NCBI GenBank assembly: GCA_020253595.1
Contig: JADCBH010000238.1
Location: 1 to 9,212, forward strand
Length of the DNA stretch: 9,212 nucleotides
Direction: 5' to 3'
Source of the DNA: Brevundimonas sp.
GTDB taxonomy: Bacteria; Pseudomonadota; Alphaproteobacteria; Caulobacterales; Caulobacteraceae
Numbering within the stretch: position 1 is the stretch's first letter; every line of letters starts with the position of its first letter. Below the pieces are notes generated by a model, which was given only the letters and a program-made list of their open reading frames with translations, had not been told where the DNA came from and made no database searches. Positions 1-5,905 of the stretch are shown here, piece after piece. The position numbers and the translations under genes are program-made.

Positions 1-273
1 CAGCAACCGCAGCGCGCCTTCGCGATCCAGCTCCAGCATCGTCTCGACAAGCGCGACTGTCATCGGCCCCTTGGCCAGCCGCTCGAGCAGGCCCGAGGTC
101 ACGCATGCATGCGCAATCTGCGAGTAGACGAACCCGACCGTCAGATCGAACAGCGCTCCCGCCTTCTGCCGGGCGATGGGCCGGGTCAGCGGAAACCTCG
201 CCGCCCACCTCTGGAACGCGGGCGAACCGACCAGGCCGTTTCGCCACGCGCGCCATCGGTCGTTAAGTGTCAT
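1..273 (-). CDS. crtF: CrtF-type carotenoid O-methyltransferase, N-terminal part (runs off left edge)
   Basis: The minus strand is open from an ATG at 273 to the window edge (91 codons, no stop), so this is a 5' fragment. The N-terminus carries the block FQRWAARFPLTRPIARQKAG followed by ALFDLTVGFVYSQ, which I recognise as the start of the CrtF family (hydroxyneurosporene / demethylspheroidene O-methyltransferase). CrtF uses S-adenosylmethionine to methylate the C-1 hydroxyl of acyclic carotenoids in the spheroidene or spirilloxanthin pathway. The SAM-binding domain would lie beyond the left edge and cannot be checked. The ribosome-binding site is weak (GCAGG about 6 bases before ATG). A TGT-N12-ACA operator lies 24 bases upstream of the start. 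In many phototrophs crtF is followed by bchC-bchX-bchY-bchZ, which is what I would expect further left. The family call rests on recognition of the N-terminal region only; another SAM-dependent O-methyltransferase of the same superfamily is the alternative. Confidence 0.8.
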   Translation of the reverse strand, partial: MTLNDRWRAWRNGLVGSPAFQRWAARFPLTRPIARQKAGALFDLTVGFVYSQIAHACVTSGLLERLAKGPMTVALVETMLELDREGALRLL

Positions 274-297
274 GGCTGGCCTGCCGACGTCCCTTGG

Positions 298-315
298 TGT
301 CAATCTAACTGGACA
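298..315. promoter_or_regulatory. PpsR/CrtJ-type operator (TGT-N12-ACA) upstream of crtF
   Basis: Read toward crtF the site is TGTCCAGTTAGATTGACA, a perfect TGT-N12-ACA palindrome, the consensus bound by the redox- and light-responsive repressor PpsR (CrtJ) in purple bacteria. It lies 24 bases before the crtF ATG. It differs at only 3 of 18 positions from the bchI-side site when both are read in matching orientation. I could not assign convincing -35/-10 boxes around it. Binding is inferred from the consensus; the regulator gene is not in the window. Confidence 0.7.
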
Positions 316-430
316 CCTTTAGCGCCCCTCTCGCAAGACGCGAAGGGCGGGCAAGCTTACGCGAACGGGTCGGCAACCGAGTGTGCCGCATCGTGTTGGG
401 TCGGCCTGCCCTAACCATGTGCTGGATGCC

Positions 431-450
431 CAAGGCCCATACTGGCCTTG
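431..450 (-). terminator. Short hairpin downstream of the bchIDO operon, possible weak terminator
   Basis: A perfect 7-bp inverted repeat (CAAGGCC / GGCCTTG) with a 6-base loop begins 12 bases after the stop of the 62-aa gene. On the minus strand it is not followed by a T-tract, so it is not a classical intrinsic terminator. It may be a 3'-end stabilising stem or a Rho-assisted stop. It is the best 3'-end candidate seen between this operon and crtF. Confidence 0.3.
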
Positions 451-462
451 CACCAATGCCTT

Positions 463-651
463 TCAGCGCAGCGGCTCAGATCGCCCATCATCCTTGTCTT
501 GCTGCCCTTCCCCATGCCGCGCTGGCTGCGCTGCGGCCTCGCGATCGCGCTTCAGCGAGCGCCGGGTCGAGTACAGGTCCCAGACGGCCCAGCCCAGGAA
601 CAGGCCAAAGAACGCCACAATCTCTATGATGAAGAACTGTTGTCCACTCAC
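463..651 (-). CDS. Small single-span membrane protein (62 aa) coupled to bchO, function unknown
   Basis: This gene starts with GTG at 651, and its first bases overlap the bchO stop as GTGA. A good ribosome-binding site (GAGGAG) lies in the last codons of bchO, about 8 bases upstream. The protein has one hydrophobic segment (about residues 6-27, FFIIEIVAFFGLFLGWAVW), then a basic stretch (STRRSLKRDRE) and a polar charged tail. By the positive-inside rule this implies a periplasmic N-terminus and a cytoplasmic tail. I do not recognise a named family. The segment has no histidine, so it is not a pigment-binding light-harvesting alpha or beta subunit. The coupling to bchI-bchD-bchO suggests a role around Mg-chelatase or the membrane steps of bacteriochlorophyll synthesis, but that is inference. 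The membrane segment and the stop/start overlap argue that it is a real gene. Confidence 0.7.
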   Translation of the reverse strand: MSGQQFFIIEIVAFFGLFLGWAVWDLYSTRRSLKRDREAAAQPARHGEGQQDKDDGRSEPLR

Positions 652-1544
652 CCCTGGGTCTCCTCGATCAGCCCATGTCGTCGCGCCACGTCCTCGACGA
701 TGGCCACGATCAGGTCCGGTCGTTCCTCGTGCGCGAGGTGACCCAACCCGGGCAGAGTTACGATCCGCGCCTCAGGTAAGGATGCAAGCACCTCCTGCGC
801 GACCGAGGGCGGCACCGCCTGGTCCCGCGTGCCGACCACGAGCGTCAGCTCCGCGATCAGCTGAGGCAGGCTGCGCAGCACGTCAGAGATGTCCCAGCTG
901 CCCATCATGCCGAGCGTCCCCGCCACATGGCCGGGCTTTCTCAGCAGGCGGCCGTAGAGCTCTACCCCGCGATCGTCGATGATGGACCCCGTTCCCCGGA
1001 TCAGTCGCGCCACACGGGCGGGATCGCGCGCAGCCTGGGCGAACAGGTGGACCGCGAACGGATTGACGAACAGCCCCATCGCCAGCCCCCGGAACAGCGG
1101 CGCGACAGGCCCGGCGAAGGGCTGGAGCGCGCCGTTGATCGCCACGATCGGCGCCTCGCCAAAGCGTCCGTCCAGCGACATGCGAAGGGCGATCGCCGCC
1201 CCGGCCGAATGGGCGACAACCAGGCTGGGACGGATCTGCAGCGTCTCCATCAGGACCGTGGTTCGTCGCGCCATGTCCCACAGCGACTGTCGATTGTCGC
1301 CCGGCATGGCGGTGAAGCCATGGCCCGGCAGGTCGGGGGCCACCACGGTAAACCGCTCGGCCAGCATGGGCATGAGGTCGCGCCAGCTGTGCGTCGCCGC
1401 CCCTGCCCCGTGCAGCAGCAGCACCACGGGCCCCTGCCCCATCGTCTGCACATGCCAGGTCAGATCGCCCGCCGTGACGAACCGGCTGGCCTCACGGTTC
1501 GGCCAGTCCCGGCCCTCGACGGCCCAGTCCGGACGGTCGCTCAT
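648..1544 (-). CDS. bchO: BchO, Mg-chelatase-associated alpha/beta-hydrolase-fold protein
   Basis: This 298-aa protein has the alpha/beta-hydrolase layout: an oxyanion-hole segment LLLHGAGAATHSW (43-54), a nucleophile elbow VAHSAGAA with Ser113, a candidate acid Asp241 (VVGTRDQAVP) and a catalytic-type His269 (LPGLGHLAHEE). Length and operon position after bchD match BchO, the putative accessory protein of magnesium chelatase in purple bacteria, whose exact reaction is not established. The ATG at 1544 is chosen because it follows the bchD stop after 2 bases (TGA GC ATG), the typical coupled arrangement; the longer reading frame upstream is the bchD 3' end in another frame. One oddity is that the elbow reads A-H-S-A-G where G-x-S-x-G is usual. 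A generic alpha/beta hydrolase is the alternative, made unlikely by the context. Confidence 0.93.
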   Translation of the reverse strand: MSDRPDWAVEGRDWPNREASRFVTAGDLTWHVQTMGQGPVVLLLHGAGAATHSWRDLMPMLAERFTVVAPDLPGHGFTAMPGDNRQSLWDMARRTTVLMETLQIRPSLVVAHSAGAAIALRMSLDGRFGEAPIVAINGALQPFAGPVAPLFRGLAMGLFVNPFAVHLFAQAARDPARVARLIRGTGSIIDDRGVELYGRLLRKPGHVAGTLGMMGSWDISDVLRSLPQLIAELTLVVGTRDQAVPPSVAQEVLASLPEARIVTLPGLGHLAHEERPDLIVAIVEDVARRHGLIEETQG

Positions 1545-1546
1545 GC

Positions 1547-3310
1547 TCAGGTGTCCAGCGACCGGACGAGGTCTCGCACCCGCTCGGCCTCGACATAGGG
1601 CAGAGCGGCGAAGGTCGCCCCCAGCGCCTCGGCCAGCTTCGCACCGTCGCCGCGCGGCCGGGGCGAGACGTCGATCAGGGCGGCTGACACGCCCGCTGCC
1701 CGGATCCGGCGGCAAGCTGTCAGGGCGTCTTGCTCGGCACGCGTACGGAAGGCGCCGCCATCGAGCGCGATGTTCCCGCGCCCATCGGTCATGACCACCA
1801 GCAGGGGCGTGCGTCCCTTCGCCCGCTCGCCCAGCGCCAGCGCCGCCGCTGTCTCCAGCCCGGAAGCCAGGGGCGTCGTCCCGCCGCCCGCCAGTGCCGC
1901 CAACTCTCGCCTGGCCCGCGCCAACGACCGTGTCGGAGGCAGCAACACCTCCGCCGCCTCCTTGCGGAAGGCGACCAAGGCAACCTGGGTGCGCCGCACA
2001 TAGGCCTCGGCCAGCAACAGCTCGACGGCACCCTTGGTCTCAGCCAGACGCTGCAGCGCCGCCGATCCCGAGGCGTCCACGACGAAGATCACGGTGGCCT
2101 CGGCCCTTTGCTCGAAGCGCCGGACGCGGAAATCGTCGCGTCGGACCCGCATGGCACCGCGCGCCTCACCAGGGCGAGCCCCGCGAAGCCTTTGCCAGGG
2201 CGCGGCAGCCTTCAACGTCTCCACCAGATCCAGGGCCGACGCCCCGTCCGGCCGGCCCGGCCTGGATCCAATCCGCCGGCCGCGCTTGGCCGCAGGCAGC
2301 TTGGCTCCTGCGGGCCCGGAACGCGCGGGCGCGCCTCGCACCGTCTGGCCAGACGCAGACCAGAAAGCCTCCAGCCCTTCTGGCAGGGCCGAGCGCGCGG
2401 CCTCCAGCACAAGATCGTCCAGAACCTCCGGCATCCGGTCCGAACTCTCCGTCTCATCCGCGCCTTCAGCCTCGGCAGGATCGCGCTCGGGCTGCTCTTG
2501 CGCATCGTCCGGCACGGGCTCAGGCGGAAGACGCGTCGCTCTAGGGCTCAAGACCAGCCGCGCAGCGGTTGTCAGATCGTCGGACTCGATGGCGTCGCGG
2601 CCTTCCAGTGCCGCCAACGCCGCCGCCGTCCGAAGGGTAAGCCGGGGGGCCCGCAGCGAGTGTACGCCCAACGCCTCAGCCGCCGCGCAAACCGCGTGGA
2701 TGGCGGCCTCATCCGGCGCGGCGACCCCAGCGAGCGCCACCTGGGCCTCTGCGATGTCGTCCGGCGTTGCGCTGATCGGCTCCGCTTCACGCCAGCCGAC
2801 ACCGTCGAGATCGATACGGAATGCCAGCCGCTCCAGCAGGGCCTCGGGCGGCCGCTCGTCGTCCAGCCCCTCGTCCAGGGCCACCAGCACGAACCGCGTC
2901 GATGTGCGTTCGGACGCACCGTCCCGTTCGATCCGCACGGCGCCTTCGTCGATGGCTCCGGCCAGTCGCGCGGCGACCCCGCCTTCCAGACGCTCGGCCA
3001 TCGGCGCGACCAGCACCCCGCCGTCGGCCTCGACCAGAACCCCCTTCTGCAGAACCCGCGCTCCGGACCCCAGCGCCGCCGCCAGATCCAGCCCGCCGAG
3101 CAGCCGATCGTCACCGATCCCCGGAGGCAGACGCTTCCACGGCCTGTCCGACGTCAGAAGGCCCCGTAACCCAGCCATCCAGGCGTCCCGCACCGGTCCC
3201 GGCGCGGCCCTTATCGCCGCCCCACCCAGCCCCGGATCGACCGCCAGTAGCGCCGCCGCCAGCATGGCGTCGGCCCAGCGATCGCGGGTGTGCTCAGGAG
3301 AATTGGTCAC
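1547..3310 (-). CDS. bchD: Magnesium chelatase subunit D (BchD)
   Basis: BchD partners BchI (AAA+ ATPase) and BchH (porphyrin-binding) to insert Mg2+ into protoporphyrin IX, the committed step to bacteriochlorophyll. The 587-aa protein has three parts. The first (about 1-262) is an inactive AAA+-like region with no Walker A; the stretch DDRLLGGLDLAAALGSG (67-83) parallels BchI, but the Walker B position reads VLVAPMAERLE instead of an acidic D-E pair. The second is an acidic, proline-rich linker (about 263-292). The third is a C-terminal von Willebrand A domain with MIDAS residues DASGS (412-416), Thr478/479 (GGGTTPL) and Asp509 (MTDGRGN). The start is the GTG at 3310, 43 bases after the bchI stop, preceded by a GGAAAG-like ribosome site. 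The in-frame ATG at 3424 lies inside bchI, and the next ATG (3265) would cut into the N-terminal helix conserved in the family. The family call is firm; the start is moderately certain. Confidence 0.95.
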   Translation of the reverse strand: MTNSPEHTRDRWADAMLAAALLAVDPGLGGAAIRAAPGPVRDAWMAGLRGLLTSDRPWKRLPPGIGDDRLLGGLDLAAALGSGARVLQKGVLVEADGGVLVAPMAERLEGGVAARLAGAIDEGAVRIERDGASERTSTRFVLVALDEGLDDERPPEALLERLAFRIDLDGVGWREAEPISATPDDIAEAQVALAGVAAPDEAAIHAVCAAAEALGVHSLRAPRLTLRTAAALAALEGRDAIESDDLTTAARLVLSPRATRLPPEPVPDDAQEQPERDPAEAEGADETESSDRMPEVLDDLVLEAARSALPEGLEAFWSASGQTVRGAPARSGPAGAKLPAAKRGRRIGSRPGRPDGASALDLVETLKAAAPWQRLRGARPGEARGAMRVRRDDFRVRRFEQRAEATVIFVVDASGSAALQRLAETKGAVELLLAEAYVRRTQVALVAFRKEAAEVLLPPTRSLARARRELAALAGGGTTPLASGLETAAALALGERAKGRTPLLVVMTDGRGNIALDGGAFRTRAEQDALTACRRIRAAGVSAALIDVSPRPRGDGAKLAEALGATFAALPYVEAERVRDLVRSLDT

Positions 3311-3353
3311 CGGCTTTCCGTCCGGTTCGCGCCCCCAAAAGGAAGCGCCTGCG

Positions 3354-4364
3354 TCATGCGGCCAGCAGCTCGTCGATCGCCCGTTCGATCCGGCTGGTCC
3401 CCGCCTGCTCGTCCAGAGGTCCACGCCTCAGCCGATGTCGCAGGGCCATCGGCGCGATCCGTTTCAGGTCTGCCTCTGTGACGGTATCCCGACCCTCGAA
3501 GGCCGCGAGCGCCCGCGAGGCCCGCAACAGCGTCAACTCGCCCCGCAGACCATCGGCGCCGACCGCCATGCAGAGCCGCGATCCGGCCTCCAGCACCGCG
3601 TCGGGCACGACCACCGCATCCAGCATGGCCTGAGCCGCCGCGACCTTCTTTCGAATGGTGGCGTCCTTGGCCTTCCAGGCCTTGGCGAAGCCGGCGGGAT
3701 CGCGGTCGAAGGCGTCTCGCCGTTTCACCACCTCGATACGTTCGGCCAGGGTCTCGGGCGTGCGGACCTCGACCGACAGGCCGAAGCGGTCCAGCAACTG
3801 GGGTCGCAGCTCTCCCTCCTCCGGGTTGCCCGACCCGACCAGGACGAACCGGGCGGGATGGCGGACCGACAGCCCTTCGCGCTCGACAACGTTCTCGCCC
3901 GACTGGGCGACATCAAGCAGCAGGTCGACCAGGTGATCCTCCAGAAGGTTCACTTCGTCGATGTAGAGGAAGCCCCGGTTCGCGCGCGCCAGCAGACCGG
4001 GCTCGAAGGCCTTCTCGCCGAGCGTCAGAGCCTTCTCCAGATCCAGTGAGCCGACCACGCGGTCCTCGGTGGCTCCCAGAGGCAGGTCGACGACAGGGGC
4101 GGGCATCTGTCCCGGTCCCTCATGGCGGCAGACGCCGACGCAGGCCGAGGACGGCGCATCGGGTTCGCAGTTGAAGCGGCACCCCTGAATTACCGGCAGC
4201 GCCGGCAGCAGGGCCGCGAGACCGCGCACAGCAGTGGTCTTGCCCGAGCCCCGGTCACCGAAGACCATGACGCCGCCGAGCGTCCGGTCCACTGCGGCGA
4301 GCAGGAGCGCCAGCTTCATGTCCGCCTGGCCGACGATGGCCGAGAAGGGAAAGACGAGGCGCAT
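3354..4364 (-). CDS. bchI: Magnesium chelatase ATPase subunit I (BchI)
   Basis: This 336-aa AAA+ ATPase drives ATP hydrolysis in the Mg-chelatase BchH-BchI-BchD complex in the cytoplasm. Visible motifs are the N-terminal FPFSAIVGQADMKLAL (5-20), Walker A GDRGSGKT (36-43), the chelatase signature VVDLPLGATEDRVVGSLD (91-108), Walker B FLYIDEVNLL (132-141), sensor 1 GSGN (177-180), an arginine-finger region LLDRFG (190-195) and sensor 2 GLRGEL (272-277). Residues 62-79 hold four cysteines spaced C-x3-C-x8-C-x3-C, just before the VVDLPLG signature. The ATG at 4364 is preferred over the in-frame ATG at 4529 because family proteins begin just before FPFSAIVGQ and the upstream extension is unrelated low-complexity sequence. 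No clear Shine-Dalgarno precedes this ATG; the operator palindrome occupies that place. It is the first gene of the bchI-bchD-bchO-62aa operon. Confidence 0.97.
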   Translation of the reverse strand: MRLVFPFSAIVGQADMKLALLLAAVDRTLGGVMVFGDRGSGKTTAVRGLAALLPALPVIQGCRFNCEPDAPSSACVGVCRHEGPGQMPAPVVDLPLGATEDRVVGSLDLEKALTLGEKAFEPGLLARANRGFLYIDEVNLLEDHLVDLLLDVAQSGENVVEREGLSVRHPARFVLVGSGNPEEGELRPQLLDRFGLSVEVRTPETLAERIEVVKRRDAFDRDPAGFAKAWKAKDATIRKKVAAAQAMLDAVVVPDAVLEAGSRLCMAVGADGLRGELTLLRASRALAAFEGRDTVTEADLKRIAPMALRHRLRRGPLDEQAGTSRIERAIDELLAA

Positions 4365-4367
4365 GAG

Positions 4368-4385
4368 TGTCCATTCAGTTTGACA
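4368..4385. promoter_or_regulatory. PpsR/CrtJ-type operator (TGT-N12-ACA) at the bchI start
   Basis: TGTCCATTCAGTTTGACA is a perfect TGT-N12-ACA palindrome that ends 3 bases before the bchI ATG. It matches the crtF-side site at 15 of 18 positions, but in opposite orientation relative to the gene it flanks. A PpsR-type repressor bound here would shut off the bchIDO operon under oxic or high-light conditions; the divergent DUF3422 gene starts 125 bases away and could share it. I found no clear -35/-10 pair on the bchI side, and TTGACA on the plus strand (4380-4385) lacks a suitable -10 box. Confidence 0.7.
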
Positions 4386-4510
4386 CTTACGGTCACACCA
4401 TTGCGCGTCCGGGTCAACGCGTCGCGCCCGCCATAGAGCAGCGTCATTTGAGTTCGGGGCTGGATTCTGACTATCGTGCCGTGTGGGCGCATGGCCCGGC
4501 GGAGGGCCCC

Positions 4511-5797
4511 ATGGCCGGATCGACCGCAACGGGGTGGCGCTATCACCCTCAAAGGGATTCCCTGCTGGCCGAGGCCCACGCGAGGCCGTTCACGCCCCTG
4601 ACCGGTCCGGCGCTGGTGACCCGCATTGCCACCCTGTCGGGTCAGGATGGTGAGGCCAGAGACCGCGACCACATGGCCGCTCTCTGCCGAAGACTGGGGC
4701 AGCCCGAGCCCGGACCAACCGCGCGCTGGGCTGTGGTGGACGGCGGCTCGTGGCGGCTGCGCTGGGAGCGCCACACCGAACTGTCCACCTGGACAGGCTT
4801 TCGGACGCCGACGGGAACGATCGCGTTTGAGGAGACCGCCTTCGACCTGGTGCCCCAGGACTGGCTGGCCGACTTTCCCGGAGACGTTCTTGTCGCCACC
4901 CGGCTGGAGGTGTGGCCCGCCGTCGATCCGGCCGCAGCGGCCGCCATGTTCGGTGTCGAGGTCGTCGGCTCGCGGATGGCCGATGACGCCGCCATCGCCT
5001 TCACGGATTTTCGCCCCGACGGGCGCGGGATGACACGGCTGTTGATGCTGGCGCACGCCGGCGATGCCTCCCAGACCGGGCGGTTGGTGCAGAGCCTGAT
5101 CGAGATCGAGACCTATCGGCTGATGGCCCTGCTCGCCTTTCCGGTCGCCGGGCAGACCGGCCACGAGCTTTCGGCCATCGAGGCGCGGGCCGGCGAGCTT
5201 GCCGAACGGCTGACGGAGGACGGCGACCCGGAGGCCGACCGCCTTCTGCTGGACCAGCTGTCCGTCCTGGCCGGCGAGACGGAAGCCCTGATCGGCCGCA
5301 CCGGCTTTCGCTTCGACGCCGCCGCCGCCTACCACCGCATCGTGCGCGAGCGGATCGACATGCTGCGCGAGACCCACATCAACGGCCTTCTGACTCTGGG
5401 CGAGTTCATGCAGCGGCGACTGGATCCCGCTATGCGCACCTGCGACGCCGTCGCCGAGCGCCAGCGCGCCGCCATCGGCCGAATCGCCCGCATGGCCCAG
5501 ATGCTGAACACCCGCGTCGAGGTCGCCGCCGAGGCCACCAGCGCGGCCCTGCTGGCCTCCATGGACCGCCGGGCCGGGGCAGCGCTGAAGCTGCAGCAGA
5601 CGGTCGAGGGCCTGTCGACCGTCGCCATCTCCTACTACGCCGTGGCCCTCCTGGGCTTTCCCCTCAAGGCCATGGAAGCCTCCATCGACGGCTTCAACGC
5701 GACCCTCGCCACGGGCCTGGCGGCACCGGTGGTGGTCGCCGGTGTCTGGTACTGGCTGCGGTCGTTCCGCAAGACGCTGACCGGTGATCACGGCTGA
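4511..5797 (+). CDS. DUF3422 family membrane-anchored protein, function unknown
   Basis: This 428-aa protein begins with the DUF3422 (COG4949) hallmark HPQRDSLLAEAHARPF (about 12-27) followed by a TRIATLSG-type segment. The middle is a soluble region rich in charged helices. The C-terminus has two hydrophobic segments (about 367-388, GLSTVAISYYAVALLGF, and about 397-418, ATGLAAPVVVAGVWYWL) ending in a basic RSFRK tail, consistent with anchoring to the inner membrane with most of the protein on one side. The ATG at 4511 has a strong GGAGGG ribosome site 4 bases upstream; the in-frame ATG at 4367 overlaps the bchI operator and adds a non-conserved leader. The family is widespread outside phototrophs and has no established reaction. 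Its place between two bacteriochlorophyll operons may be chance or may mark a recruited membrane factor; the sequence does not decide this. Confidence 0.85.
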   Translation: MAGSTATGWRYHPQRDSLLAEAHARPFTPLTGPALVTRIATLSGQDGEARDRDHMAALCRRLGQPEPGPTARWAVVDGGSWRLRWERHTELSTWTGFRTPTGTIAFEETAFDLVPQDWLADFPGDVLVATRLEVWPAVDPAAAAAMFGVEVVGSRMADDAAIAFTDFRPDGRGMTRLLMLAHAGDASQTGRLVQSLIEIETYRLMALLAFPVAGQTGHELSAIEARAGELAERLTEDGDPEADRLLLDQLSVLAGETEALIGRTGFRFDAAAAYHRIVRERIDMLRETHINGLLTLGEFMQRRLDPAMRTCDAVAERQRAAIGRIARMAQMLNTRVEVAAEATSAALLASMDRRAGAALKLQQTVEGLSTVAISYYAVALLGFPLKAMEASIDGFNATLATGLAAPVVVAGVWYWLRSFRKTLTGDHG

Positions 5798-5842
5798 TCC
5801 ATTTTGTCGCGCCGTGGCAGGAACTTGACGCCGGCGGCGCAG

Positions 5843-5870
5843 TTGACAGGCCAACCGCCGGGTCTATGGT
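5843..5870 (+). promoter_or_regulatory. Sigma70-like promoter of the lipoprotein cytochrome gene
   Basis: TTGACA (5843-5848) and TATGGT (5865-5870) are separated by 16 bases, a near-consensus housekeeping promoter. It would start transcription about 30 bases upstream of the cytochrome ATG at 5906. No TGT-N12-ACA operator overlaps it, so this gene is probably expressed independently of PpsR-type control. Confidence 0.6.
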
Positions 5871-5905
5871 CCGCTCGAAAGTGTATTCCTAGGGAGGCTG
5901 CGGGT

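Noticed and set aside
324..352. GC-rich imperfect hairpin around 324-350 as a terminator
   Set aside because: The CGCCC/GGGCG arms hold mismatches in the inner stem and no T-tract follows on either strand.
463..651. The 62-aa membrane protein as a light-harvesting alpha or beta subunit
   Set aside because: There is no histidine in or near the membrane span to bind bacteriochlorophyll, and the tail is unlike puf or puc products.
109..982. Several short plus-strand frames at the left end
   Set aside because: They overlap crtF, the operator region, the 62-aa gene and bchO. They lack ribosome sites and have Arg/Pro-rich translations.
1730..3169. 479-codon plus-strand frame opposite bchD
   Set aside because: Gln/Arg-rich translation without motifs, fully inside bchD.
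2034..4049. 671-codon open frame on the plus strand opposite bchI and bchD
   Set aside because: It is Ser/Arg/Ala-rich low-complexity sequence with no motif, lying wholly antisense to well-identified genes. It is an effect of high GC codon bias.
4387..4417. Possible bchI promoter with TTGACC (minus strand, 4412-4417) as -35
   Set aside because: At 16-18 bases spacing the -10 candidates (GACCGT and neighbours) do not resemble TATAAT, so I did not call it.
4365..4529. Upstream in-frame starts for bchI (4529) and DUF3422 (4367)
   Set aside because: Both leaders run across the divergent regulatory region, have no family similarity, and the downstream ATGs fit family N-termini better.
4316..5854. 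512-codon minus-strand frame opposite the DUF3422 gene
   Set aside because: The Gln/His/Gly/Arg-rich translation resembles no protein and has no ribosome site. It covers the bchI promoter and a conserved family member on the other strand.
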